Shown here in pieces: positions 8,392 through 16,417 of a stretch of 64,000 bases of DNA. The position numbers and the translations under genes are program-made. This stretch comes from Micromonospora andamanensis (lineage in GTDB: Bacteria > Actinomycetota > Actinomycetes > Mycobacteriales > Micromonosporaceae), in NCBI RefSeq assembly GCF_016863495.1, contig NZ_BOOZ01000035.1, forward strand, positions 28,243-92,242. Direction: 5' to 3'. The first letter of the stretch is position 1; every line of letters starts with the position of its first letter. Under the pieces are notes generated by a model, which worked only from the letters and a program-made list of their open reading frames with translations, had not been told where the DNA came from and ran no database searches.

Positions 8392-10628
8392 GGCTGCTGC
8401 GGGCGGCGGCGGTGCCGGTGACGCTCGTCGTGCTGGTCACGCTGGCCGGTGTGGTGCTCGGCCGGGTGTATGCGGGGTCGCTGCTGACGATGCTGGTGGC
8501 CGGCTCGGCTGTCGGGTCGGTGCTGGTCAGCATGGTGACCCGGCGGTTGGCGTCCTGGCTGGTCGCGCCGGTGTCGGTGCTGGCCATGCTCGGGTGGACG
8601 GCGGTCTGCCTGCGGTTGGCCGCCGCCGACGCGCAGCTGCCGGGTGGGTTCGTCGAGGTGGCCGGCGACGCCGCCCGTAACGCGATTCCCCGGCTGCTGA
8701 CCGCGATGATCCCGGTGGAGGCGACGCCGGACACGATCCTGCTGCCGGTGGTGGCCGCCTGGCTGGCCGGGCTGGCCGGCGCGGAGGTGGCGCTGCGGGC
8801 CGGGCGGGTGCTGCTGGGCTACCTGCCGCCGGTGCTGCTGCACGCCGGCGCGGTGTACGTGGTCGGGCCGAACGCGGAGCCGGCGATCGGCGCGACTGCG
8901 GCGTTTGTGGTGGCGGCGGCGCTCGGGTTGGCGGTGTCGTCCCGGAGGCCCGACGAGGATCCGCTCGACGGGCTCGCCCCGACGGTGCGGTCCGGGGTAC
9001 AGGTACGGCTGGCGGTGGCCTCGGCCGCCGGAACGGCGGTGGTGGTGGCGCTGGCGGCGCTGCTCGGCCCGGCGGTGGCCGCCCTGGTGGACGCCCGACC
9101 TGTCGATCCCCGCCGCTATGTGGAGCCGCCGCAGGTGGAGACGCTTGACGAGAATCCGCTGATCCGGATCTCGGGTTGGGCATTGAACCCGGAGCAGGAA
9201 CTGTTCCAGGTGGCGACCGACTCCCCCGGCCCGACAGACCCGACCGAGGGTGCGGCGACGGGCGGTGCCGCGGTGCGGATCCGGCTGGCCGTGCTCAGCG
9301 ACTACGACGGGGTCACCTGGCGGGTTGGCGCGACCTACCGCAACGCCGGCCGCATCCTGCCGACCACGGAACCGGCCCCGCACGCCACAGTCGACACCGT
9401 GCGGCAGGAGATCACCGTGGGTGACCTCAGTGGACGGCTGCTGCCTGCGGTACCAACCCCGCGCGAGGTCAGTGGTGCCCGGGTCGCCTACGACCCGGGC
9501 ACCGGCACGCTGATCCGTCCCGACGGTCTCGCCCCCGGCCTGCGCTACACGGTGACCTCCGCCCGGGAACGCCCCGATGCCAACCTGCTGGCCACCGCGA
9601 ACACCCCGGCCGGCGACGGGGTGGCCCGGGTGCTGCACGTCCCCGACGGCGCGCCTGAGCAGTTGCGGCGGCTGGCCACCCAGCTGGCCGAGGAGAACGG
9701 CGCGCCGTACGCGCGGGCGGCGGCGATCGAGCAGTGGCTGTCCGAGCACTACCGGCTGGTCGCCGACGCACCGAGCGGCCACGCCTACCCGAATCTGGCG
9801 TTCTTCCTGTTCGGGCCGCGCAACGGTGGCGGGCAGCGCGGCACGTCCGAACAGTTCGCGGCGTCGTTCGCGGTGCTGGGACGGCTCGCCGGGCTGCCGA
9901 CCCGGGTGGTGGTCGGGTTCGCCGCCCCCGGGTCCGGTCCGGTGCGGGCCGCCGACGCGTACGCCTGGCCGGAGGTGCTCTTCGACGGTCTCGGCTGGGT
10001 GGCGTTCGATCCGCTGCCCCGACCGGACGAGGAACCCCGGCCGGTGGAGGAGGACTTCCGCCCCCAGCCGGAGGACCCGCCACCGTCGGAGCAGCCGGAA
10101 CCCACCCTGGAGCCGACCGCCTCGCCACCGGCGGCTGCCGCCCCCGGTGGCCCCACGGACAGCGGCGTACCGACGCCGGTGCTTGTCGGTGGCACCGGCG
10201 GTGGTCTGCTGCTCGTCGTCGTGGCGCTGCTGGTCACCCTGGCAGGGCTGCGCCGGGCCCAGACCCGGGCCCGACTGCACCGGGGCGACCCCCAGCACCG
10301 CATAGCCGGCGCCTGGCGGGAGCTGACCGACACGCTGCGGCTGGCCGGGCAGCCGGTCGCCGCCGACCTCTCCGCCACCGAGGTCGCCGCGCAGGCCCGA
10401 CAGGCCTTTGCCGACGTTCGGCCGCCGGCAGCGGCGTACGGGGCCGCCGAGGAGCTGGCCCGGCTGGTCAATCAGGTCAGCTTCGCGCCCGGCACGGCCG
10501 ACGAGGAGCAGGCCGGTGCCGCCGCCGCGGCGGTCACCGTCTACACCGCGGCGGTGCGGGCGGCGCGTCCCCGCTGGCGGCGACTGCTCTGGTCGGTGCA
10601 CCCGGGCCCGCTGCGCTGGCGCCGCTGA
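8385..10628 (+). CDS. TgpA-like membrane protein with degenerate transglutaminase core
   Basis: About 747 residues. The N-terminal third is a cluster of about seven membrane helices (DUF3488/TgpA type), followed by a periplasmic/extracellular region with a transglutaminase fold, a Pro/Glu-rich linker, one further membrane span (LLLVVVALLVTLAGL) and a helical cytoplasmic tail. The core blocks are recognisable: GTSEQFAASFAVLGRLAGLP, DAYAWPEV and GWVAFDPLP. However, the expected catalytic Cys is Ser (S488) and the expected His is Tyr (Y526); only Asp (D542) remains, so a normal transglutaminase/protease activity is unlikely. GTG at 8385 or 8388 overlaps the DUF58 stop. The partner genes are moxR and DUF58. 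Confidence 0.88.
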   Translation: MVRLLRAAAVPVTLVVLVTLAGVVLGRVYAGSLLTMLVAGSAVGSVLVSMVTRRLASWLVAPVSVLAMLGWTAVCLRLAAADAQLPGGFVEVAGDAARNAIPRLLTAMIPVEATPDTILLPVVAAWLAGLAGAEVALRAGRVLLGYLPPVLLHAGAVYVVGPNAEPAIGATAAFVVAAALGLAVSSRRPDEDPLDGLAPTVRSGVQVRLAVASAAGTAVVVALAALLGPAVAALVDARPVDPRRYVEPPQVETLDENPLIRISGWALNPEQELFQVATDSPGPTDPTEGAATGGAAVRIRLAVLSDYDGVTWRVGATYRNAGRILPTTEPAPHATVDTVRQEITVGDLSGRLLPAVPTPREVSGARVAYDPGTGTLIRPDGLAPGLRYTVTSARERPDANLLATANTPAGDGVARVLHVPDGAPEQLRRLATQLAEENGAPYARAAAIEQWLSEHYRLVADAPSGHAYPNLAFFLFGPRNGGGQRGTSEQFAASFAVLGRLAGLPTRVVVGFAAPGSGPVRAADAYAWPEVLFDGLGWVAFDPLPRPDEEPRPVEEDFRPQPEDPPPSEQPEPTLEPTASPPAAAAPGGPTDSGVPTPVLVGGTGGGLLLVVVALLVTLAGLRRAQTRARLHRGDPQHRIAGAWRELTDTLRLAGQPVAADLSATEVAAQARQAFADVRPPAAAYGAAEELARLVNQVSFAPGTADEEQAGAAAAAVTVYTAAVRAARPRWRRLLWSVHPGPLRWRR

Positions 10629-10656
10629 GCTTGCCCTGGGTGCCTACCGTCGAACC

Positions 10657-10941
10657 GTGACCACGTGGCTGGCTCTCCTCATTGCGCTTGTCGCGGTGGT
10701 GTCCGTCACCGCCGCGACGCTCCTCGTCGTCCGTCGCCGACGTGTCCCCCGGCCGATGACTCGTCAGCAGCGACTTGCCGCTGCCGCTAAGGCCACCCGG
10801 GAGCTGCGTCGCTCCGCACCCCGCCGACGCCGTGGTTCCGGCGTCGGACCGAGCGGCGTGCCCGACCGCCACTCGGCCGCCATCGCCGAGAACGCCACCT
10901 ACGGTGATGCTGCCGGCTTCGGTGGTGGCGGCGCGCCCTGA
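10657..10941 (+). CDS. Small single-span membrane protein
   Basis: A 94-residue protein: one N-terminal membrane helix (residues ~4-24, TWLALLIALVAVVSVTAATLLVV), then a strongly basic stretch (RRRRVPRPMTRQQRL, RRSAPRRRRG) and a Gly-rich end. The positive residues after the helix predict that the tail stays in the cytoplasm. It begins at a GTG 28 bp after the TgpA-like gene and is probably the last member of that operon. Its 3' end overlaps the convergent SDR gene by 43 bp. No known domain is recognised. Confidence 0.72.
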   Translation: MTTWLALLIALVAVVSVTAATLLVVRRRRVPRPMTRQQRLAAAAKATRELRRSAPRRRRGSGVGPSGVPDRHSAAIAENATYGDAAGFGGGGAP

Positions 10942-11735
10942 TCGGCGGCACCCAACCGGCGGACGAGTTTACGCAGGCCGGACTGCCAGCCGTCGGGGTC
11001 CTCGGCGCGGCGGCGGGCGTAGTCGGCGACATCGGGGTGCGGCAGGATCAGGAACCGTTCCTCAGCCATCCCGGCCACCGCCGCCGCAGCCACGTCGTCC
11101 GGGCTGAGCACCGCACCGGAGGCCGCGATGACCCGGGCACCCAGATGTCCGGCGGCCAGTCCGTCGGCCAGCATCGCCGTGTCGACGCCCTGCGGGCACA
11201 GTGCGCTGACCCGGATGCCCTGGTCGCGGTAGGTCACCGACAGCCATTCGGCGAACCCCACGGCGGCGTGCTTGGTGGTGGTGTACGCGGCGTCGCCGAC
11301 GGCGGTCAGCACCCCCGCCGCCGAGCAGGTGTGCAGCAGGTAGCCGCTGCCCCGGGCGAGCATCGCCGGCAGAGCCGCCCGGGCGGCGTAGACGTGGGCG
11401 AGGACGTTGACCCGCCAGGACCGTTCCCAGCCGGCGTCGTCGACCTCCACTCCCCCGCCGGTGCTCACCCCGGCGTTGGCGCAGAACACGTCGATGCGGC
11501 CGTAGCGGCGTTCGGTGTCGGCGACCAGGGCGCGTACCTGCTCCTCGTCGGTGACGTCGACCGCAACGCCCCGGGCCAGCGGGCCCACGGCGTCGGCGAC
11601 CGCCTCGACGGCGGCGCCGTCCAGGTCGGCCAGGACCAGCGCGGCGGCTCCCTCGGCGGCGAACCGCCGGGCCAGCGCCGCCCCGATTCCCCCGGCCCCG
11701 CCGGTGATCACCGCTACCCGGTCGGTGAGGTTCAC
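10899..11735 (-). CDS. Short-chain dehydrogenase/reductase (SDR)
   Basis: A 278-residue classical SDR. The Rossmann NAD(P) motif is TGGAGGIG near residues 13-20, the NAG motif is CANAG, the structural Ser sits in HTCSAAG and the active-site YTTTK supplies Tyr and Lys. The Asp in VLADLD after beta-strand 2 suggests a preference for NAD(H). Substrate is not predictable. The GTG start is preceded by GGAG and overlaps the stop of the upstream LLM oxidoreductase gene (GTGA), so the two genes form a coupled operon. The C-terminus has an extra helical/proline tail that overlaps the convergent small membrane-protein gene. Confidence 0.93.
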   Translation of the reverse strand: MNLTDRVAVITGGAGGIGAALARRFAAEGAAALVLADLDGAAVEAVADAVGPLARGVAVDVTDEEQVRALVADTERRYGRIDVFCANAGVSTGGGVEVDDAGWERSWRVNVLAHVYAARAALPAMLARGSGYLLHTCSAAGVLTAVGDAAYTTTKHAAVGFAEWLSVTYRDQGIRVSALCPQGVDTAMLADGLAAGHLGARVIAASGAVLSPDDVAAAAVAGMAEERFLILPHPDVADYARRRAEDPDGWQSGLRKLVRRLGAADQGAPPPPKPAASP

Positions 11736-12730
11736 GCCGACTCCTTCGCGTCGAGCCCGAGCCGGGCGACAAGCGTGGCCAGCGCCACCGGGTCGGTGGC
11801 GGTGACCTCCGGGGTGGGCAGCAACGCCAGCACCGGTACGTCCACCCCGGCGGCCACGTACCTGTTGACCTGTGCCCGGCACTGCTCGGGTGAGCCGTGC
11901 AGGATCAGCGCGTCGACCACCTCGTCCGGGATCGCGGCCAGGGCGCCGCGCCGGTCGCCGGCCGCCCACGCCGCCCACATGCCGGCAAGCGCCTCCTGCC
12001 GGCCGAGCCACCTGTGGAACTCCGCGTACGCGGGCACGGTCAGGTAGCTGGTGATCATCCGCCGGCCGAGGGTGCGGGCGTACCCGGCGTCCTCGGTGGG
12101 ACAGACGAAGATCCGGGCGGCCACCTCGAACTGCGGACGCCGCTGCCCCAGCTCGGCCACCGCGCGGGGCACGTCGGTGGCGGCGAGCCAGTTGAGGATG
12201 ACTCCGTCGGCCTCGGCGGCGGCCAGCCGCAGCATGCCGGGACGCAACGCGGCCAGCAGCAGCGGCGGCGGCACCATCGGCGCCCGGTCCAGGGTGAACC
12301 GGCGTACGGCGAAGGTGTCGAACGCGCCGTCGACGGTCTCCCCGCGCAGTGCCGCCCGCAGGAAGCGCAGCACGTCACGGGTACGCCGGAACGGTTCGGT
12401 GAACTCCACGGCGTTCCAGTCGGAGACCACCACAGGCGACGACGCGCCGATGCCGAGGGCGAACCGGCCGGGTGCGGCGTCGGCGAGCGCGGCGGCGCTC
12501 ATCGCCAGCAGGCCGGGGCCACGGGTGAACGCCGGCGTGATCGCGGTGCCCAGCCGCAGCCCGGGCTGCCAGGCGGCGGCCAGCGCCAACGGGGTGAACG
12601 CGTCGGCCCCGTTGACCTCCGAGGACCACACGTCGGTGTAGCCGGCGTCGGCCAGCGCCGCGTACACCGCGGCGTGGTCGGCGAGCGGGATTCCGCCCAA
12701 CGGCACCGTCATTGCCCATCGCGTCGTCAT
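11732..12730 (-). CDS. LLM-class (F420-type) oxidoreductase
   Basis: A 332-residue luciferase-like monooxygenase-fold protein. Characteristic blocks are YTDVWSSEVNGADAF, the LRLGTAITPAFTRGP strand, and PGRFALGIGASSP, a typical cofactor-binding segment of F420-dependent LLM enzymes. Actinobacteria use deazaflavin F420 with many such proteins, but the cofactor cannot be proven from sequence alone. The ATG at 12730 gives a normal N-terminus (MTTRWAMTVPLG). The downstream SDR starts within its stop codon, pointing to a shared redox pathway with an unknown substrate. Confidence 0.88.
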   Translation of the reverse strand: MTTRWAMTVPLGGIPLADHAAVYAALADAGYTDVWSSEVNGADAFTPLALAAAWQPGLRLGTAITPAFTRGPGLLAMSAAALADAAPGRFALGIGASSPVVVSDWNAVEFTEPFRRTRDVLRFLRAALRGETVDGAFDTFAVRRFTLDRAPMVPPPLLLAALRPGMLRLAAAEADGVILNWLAATDVPRAVAELGQRRPQFEVAARIFVCPTEDAGYARTLGRRMITSYLTVPAYAEFHRWLGRQEALAGMWAAWAAGDRRGALAAIPDEVVDALILHGSPEQCRAQVNRYVAAGVDVPVLALLPTPEVTATDPVALATLVARLGLDAKESA

Positions 12731-12814
12731 CGGTCGATGGTGCCCGTCCCGGCGTCGTCGGGCAAGGTCGTCGCGGCGCGGCCGTAGCACGCCAGCAGCG
12801 CTAACCTTCCCAGC

Positions 12815-13678
12815 GTGACATTCTCCCTCGTGGCCCGCTCGGACGACGGCCGGCTGCACGGCATCGTCGTGGCCAGTCGTTTCCTGGCTGCCGGGGCCCT
12901 CGTGCCGGGCGCCGCGGCCGAGGTCGGCGCGATCGCCACCCAGGCGCACGTGAACCTGGCCTACCGGCCGCAGGGCCTGGCGCTGCTGCGTACCGGTGTG
13001 TCGGCCGCCGGGGTGGTCGCCGGCCTGGTCGCCGCCGACCCGGAACGTGACCACCGGCAGCTCGGTGTGGTCGCCGCCACCGGGCCGGGTGCCACCTGGA
13101 CCGGTCCGCACTGCCGGGGCTGGGCCGGTGGGCAGGCCGGCGACGGCTGGGCGGCGCAGGGGAACATCCTCACCGGCCCGCAGGTCGTCGACGCGCTACG
13201 GGACACCTGGCTGGCCGGTGCCGAACTGCCGTTCCCGCAGCGGCTGCTCGCGGCGCTGCGGGCCGGCGAGGCGGCCGGCGGCGACCGGCGCGGTCGGCAG
13301 AGCGCGGGGCTGCTGGTGGTGCGCCGTTGCGGCGGGTACGGCGGCACCGGCGACGTCATGATCGACCTGCGGGTCGACGACCACCCCGACCCGGTCACCG
13401 AACTCGACAGGCTGCTCGGGGTGCACATGCTGCTGTTCAGCCGGCCCGACCCGGCCACCCTGCTGGACCTGACAGGCGCGCTGGCCGTCGAGGTCGCCGG
13501 TCTGCTGACTGCGCTCGGGTATCCGGCCGACCCGGCGGAGCCCGAGGACGCGCTTGTCGACTGGGCCGGGCTGGAAAACCTGGAGGAGCGGTTGGCGCCC
13601 GGCCGGATCGACCCGGTGGTCCTGGCGCACCTGCGCGCCGCCGCCCCGCACGTGCCGGCACCCCGGACCGCCGCCTGA
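12815..13678 (+). CDS. DUF1028 family protein (Ntn-hydrolase-like)
   Basis: A 287-residue DUF1028 protein. The N-terminus MTFSLVARSDDGRLHGIVVAS and the GAIATQAHVNLAYRPQGLALL block are the family hallmark, and GNILTGPQVV and GYGGTGDVMIDLRVDDHPDPV follow in the expected order. The family has an N-terminal-nucleophile-hydrolase-like fold, but its substrates are unknown. The last ~70 residues (after VHMLLFSRPD) are a helical extension. It is divergent from the LLM/SDR pair with an 84-bp gap, starts at GTG, and is followed by a convergent gene. Confidence 0.85.
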   Translation: MTFSLVARSDDGRLHGIVVASRFLAAGALVPGAAAEVGAIATQAHVNLAYRPQGLALLRTGVSAAGVVAGLVAADPERDHRQLGVVAATGPGATWTGPHCRGWAGGQAGDGWAAQGNILTGPQVVDALRDTWLAGAELPFPQRLLAALRAGEAAGGDRRGRQSAGLLVVRRCGGYGGTGDVMIDLRVDDHPDPVTELDRLLGVHMLLFSRPDPATLLDLTGALAVEVAGLLTALGYPADPAEPEDALVDWAGLENLEERLAPGRIDPVVLAHLRAAAPHVPAPRTAA

Positions 13679-13757
13679 CCCACCACCCGCCGGCCGCGTT
13701 CCGGCTACCGCGCCGGTGGCGACTCGCGCGGGCGGGTGCGCGGCGGTCGGGCGCCGG

Positions 13758-14438
13758 TCAGCCGCCGAAGGCGAGCAGTCGGATGCCGGCGGCGTCGAGG
13801 GCGTCCTGCTCGGCTCGGCTGCGCGGGCTGCGGCCGGTGGCTTTGAAGATCAGGGTCAGCCGGTCCCAGCCGAGGTCCGCCGGCAGGGGCTGCCCGCCGG
13901 TGAGCAGGTCGGCGATGACCCGGGCGGCCGTCGGGGTCAGCCACGGCGGCCGGTCCAGCGCCTCGGCCAGATCGAGGCCGTGCACGCCGACCTCCACCAC
14001 CCGGGTACGCAGAAACTCGGTAACGGTCATCGGGTCGCCGTGCCGGGTGCGTACCACCCGGTCGGCGGGGTGGGCGTCGACGGCGGCGAGGGTGGCCCGC
14101 CAGGCCCTGTCGAAGCCGGTGCCGGGCCCGGCCGCCAGTTCCTGGCTGCGGTGTCGGGTCGCTTCGGACCGCGCGGACTCGACCCGGTCGGCGTCCACCT
14201 GCGGGAGGAACTTCGCCGCTCCGAAGTAGCCGGCGGCGTCGACCCGGGCGGGGCCGGGCACCGTGGTGGCCAGCATGTCGGCCAGCCGGCCGGCTCCGGT
14301 GCGTACGTGGGCCAGCAGATCGGCCACCGTCCACGGCGTGCAGCGGGTCGGGCGGTCGAGGTCCGACCGGTCGAGGGTACGCAGTACCGCGCCGAGCCGG
14401 TCGCACTCGTCGTGGAACGCCGACCTGACCGGGTGCAC
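13758..14438 (-). CDS. Maleylpyruvate-isomerase-like (DinB-fold, mycothiol type) protein
   Basis: A 226-residue protein of the mycothiol-dependent maleylpyruvate isomerase / TIGR03083 superfamily. The N-terminal four-helix DinB-like bundle contains the TPWTVADLLAHV motif (metal-binding His at the end) and the later VVEVGVHGLDLAEAL helix carrying the second His. Mycothiol is the actinobacterial thiol, so a thiol-transfer or isomerase role is plausible, but most members of this family are uncharacterised. It starts at a GTG 4 bp after the PAP2 phosphatase gene and is therefore in the same transcript. Confidence 0.82.
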   Translation of the reverse strand: MHPVRSAFHDECDRLGAVLRTLDRSDLDRPTRCTPWTVADLLAHVRTGAGRLADMLATTVPGPARVDAAGYFGAAKFLPQVDADRVESARSEATRHRSQELAAGPGTGFDRAWRATLAAVDAHPADRVVRTRHGDPMTVTEFLRTRVVEVGVHGLDLAEALDRPPWLTPTAARVIADLLTGGQPLPADLGWDRLTLIFKATGRSPRSRAEQDALDAAGIRLLAFGG

Positions 14439-14442
14439 CCGG

Positions 14443-15330
14443 TCAGCCCTTGTAGCGGGGAACGAGACGGTGCACGGCGGTCAGCACCAGCGCCATCACC
14501 ACCGCCATGGAGCCGGCGATGCCGGCGGCGCTGCCCGCGTAGCCGACGAACAGGGGACGACGGGACAGTTCCACAGCGGGGGTGGACCGCAGACCCACCA
14601 GCCACCACAGGGCCAGCACGCACCCGGTGATCGCGAGCACCCCGGCCACGCCCAGCAGCAGGGCGGTGAGCCGGTGTGCGTCACCTGGGGCCACCTCGGC
14701 CCGTTCCCGCTGGGTGATCAGCAGCAGCAGCCCGGCCAGCGCCGCCCAGACCCCGACGACCAGGAACGCGGCGACCGCGTCGCTGGGTCGGTGCCAGCCC
14801 GCCGACAGGGTCGCCACCCCGGCGGTCGCGGCGTAGCCGGCACCGATCACGGCACCGACGGCCCGCACCTTCGGCGGCAGCACGAGCACCAGGGCCACCG
14901 CCACCGAGCCGGCGACCGTGGTGTGCCCGCTGGGCAGGCTGTTACCGACGTACGCCCGTTCCAGGTCGATGCCGTAGTCGGGGCGGCTCAGTCCGTACTT
15001 GAGCAGTTGGGTGGTGACGTTGGCGCCGGCGATCAGCAGGGTCGCCGCGACGGCCAGGGCGACCCGACCTCGGATCAGCGCGATGAACCCGATCATCACG
15101 GTGACCGCCAGCAGCGACACCACGGACATGGCGTTGAGGATCCGGTCGACAGGTTCCTCGATGTGGTCGCGGCCGATCCGGTTACCGGTGAGGGCCACCG
15201 TGTCGATCCACTGGCCGATCTCCGTGTGGAGGGCGAATCGCCAGACGGCGATGAAGGCCGCCGCCTGGATCAGGGCCAGCACGACCAGCCATACCGCAGT
15301 ACCACCCCTGGGCGTCACGCGCACCCGCAC
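14443..15330 (-). CDS. PAP2-type membrane phosphatase
   Basis: A 295-residue protein with about six membrane helices and all three parts of the phosphatidic-acid phosphatase type 2 signature: K111-x4-RP (KYGLSRP), SLPSGHTT (catalytic His about 136) and SAGWHRPSD (His 180 and Asp 184). The sequence adds three C-terminal membrane helices beyond the core. These enzymes dephosphorylate lipid phosphates such as undecaprenyl pyrophosphate or phosphatidic acid on the outer face of the membrane; the actual substrate is not known. It is the first gene of a two-gene minus-strand operon with the DinB-fold gene. Confidence 0.92.
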   Translation of the reverse strand: MRVRVTPRGGTAVWLVVLALIQAAAFIAVWRFALHTEIGQWIDTVALTGNRIGRDHIEEPVDRILNAMSVVSLLAVTVMIGFIALIRGRVALAVAATLLIAGANVTTQLLKYGLSRPDYGIDLERAYVGNSLPSGHTTVAGSVAVALVLVLPPKVRAVGAVIGAGYAATAGVATLSAGWHRPSDAVAAFLVVGVWAALAGLLLLITQRERAEVAPGDAHRLTALLLGVAGVLAITGCVLALWWLVGLRSTPAVELSRRPLFVGYAGSAAGIAGSMAVVMALVLTAVHRLVPRYKG

Positions 15331-15413
15331 AACTTAGCGGCACGCCCCCGGCGTCCGGCCGGTGGCCCGCCCGTGGCGTGGAGATAGGTTGGGCCGCGGG
15401 TGAAGGAGGGCAC

Positions 15414-16139
15414 GTGACCGATACCTCGGAGCGGGACGCCGCCGCGGTCGGGCGACCCGAGTCACTTGCCGATCTGCTCGGCGGGCGTCGGGGGGCCGTG
15501 GACGCCACAGTGCCGCCTGTGGCGTTCACGGTGGGCTGGCTGGCCGGCGGCCGTTCGGTGCTGGTCGGGGTGGTGGCGGCCCTGGTCGCCGGGGCGGTGG
15601 TGGCCGGCTGGCGGCTCCGCCGCGGTGACCGGCCCCGGTCGGTGCTCGTCGGGTTGCTCGCGGTCTGCGTGGCCGCACTGGTGGTGGTACGCACCGGGCG
15701 GGCCGAGGACTTCTTCCTCGTGCAACTGCTGGCCAACGCCGCCAGCGCGCTGGCGTGGGCGGCCAGCATCGTGGTGCGCTGGCCGCTGCTCGGGGTGGTC
15801 GTCGGCACGGCGCTTGGACAGCGCGGGCGCTGGCGGCGTGATCCGGCGCTGCTTCGGGCGTACGGCCGGGCCAGTTGGGTGTGGACGGGGACCTACCTGC
15901 TGCGGGTGGCGGTGTTCCTGCCGCTGTATCTCGGTGGTCACGTCCTCGCCCTGACCGCGGCCCGGGTGACGCTGACCTGGCCGCTTGTCGCGGCGGCGCT
16001 GGCGCTCAGTTGGGCGGTGCTGCGCCGGTCGTTGCCGGCCGGTCATCCGGGGCTGCGGCACCCGGTGACGCCGCAGTCCGAGCCGGCCGCGAAGGTGCGG
16101 AACGACGGCGGGCCGGAGACACCCGGGCCGGCACAATAA
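15414..16139 (+). CDS. DUF3159 membrane protein
   Basis: A 241-residue integral membrane protein with about five hydrophobic helices, matching the actinobacterial DUF3159 pattern: the short acidic N-terminus with SLADLLGGRRGAVDATVPPVAF, the VRTGRAEDFFLVQLLANAASALAW block and GRWRRDPALLRAYGRASWVWTGTYLLRVAVFLPLY. The GTG at 15414 is preceded by GGAGG at ideal spacing, so the upstream in-frame ATG at 15378 is rejected. A strong hairpin directly after the stop terminates the gene. Biological role unknown. Confidence 0.9.
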   Translation: MTDTSERDAAAVGRPESLADLLGGRRGAVDATVPPVAFTVGWLAGGRSVLVGVVAALVAGAVVAGWRLRRGDRPRSVLVGLLAVCVAALVVVRTGRAEDFFLVQLLANAASALAWAASIVVRWPLLGVVVGTALGQRGRWRRDPALLRAYGRASWVWTGTYLLRVAVFLPLYLGGHVLALTAARVTLTWPLVAAALALSWAVLRRSLPAGHPGLRHPVTPQSEPAAKVRNDGGPETPGPAQ

Positions 16140-16140
16140 G

Positions 16141-16172
16141 GGAGAGGCCGCCACGGGGGGAGCGGCCTCTCC
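16141..16172 (+). terminator. Rho-independent-type terminator after the DUF3159 gene
   Basis: An 11-bp perfect stem (GGAGAGGCCGC with GCGGCCTCTCC) and a 10-nt loop begin 1 bp after the DUF3159 stop. There is no U run, as is common for actinomycete terminators. Confidence 0.8.
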
Positions 16173-16261
16173 GGTGATGTACGTTACTCCGTCCCGGGCC
16201 GGGTTGTGATCCCGGGGCGGTCACTTTTTTTCGCGATGTGCGCGCCGTGCCCGGCGGGTCG

Positions 16262-16340
16262 GGGTGGTGGGGTGGGCCGACCGCTCCGCTGCGTCGGCCA
16301 GAGGGCCGACCCACCCCGGCCTGACCGTGGGTGTCAGGCC
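16262..16340. other. Structured spacer between two terminators
   Basis: This GC-rich spacer holds an imperfect cruciform (GGGGTGGG-type arm near 16269 with CCCACCCC near 16309-16317) and a separate 8-bp hairpin GGCCTGAC/GTCAGGCC at 16318-16340. No gene is credible here. It probably adds transcription blockage between convergent genes. Confidence 0.45.
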
Positions 16341-16380
16341 GTCAACCGGACCTGCCTCTACCCCCGAGGCCCGGCCGGTG

Positions 16381-16410
16381 CCTCCGGGTGGGTCACCGCC
16401 CACCCGGAGG
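16381..16410 (-). terminator. Terminator of the GH48 cellulase gene
   Basis: A perfect 12-bp stem (CCTCCGGGTGGG with CCCACCCGGAGG) and a 6-nt loop lie 8 bp downstream of the GH48 stop codon, read on the minus strand. It is symmetric and could also act on plus-strand transcripts. Confidence 0.85.
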
Positions 16411-16417
16411 AGTCCGT

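Noticed and set aside
7668..10601. Long minus-strand open frame opposite DUF58 and TgpA-like genes
   Set aside because: Antisense shadow; no domain, and the plus-strand proteins have intact family motifs.
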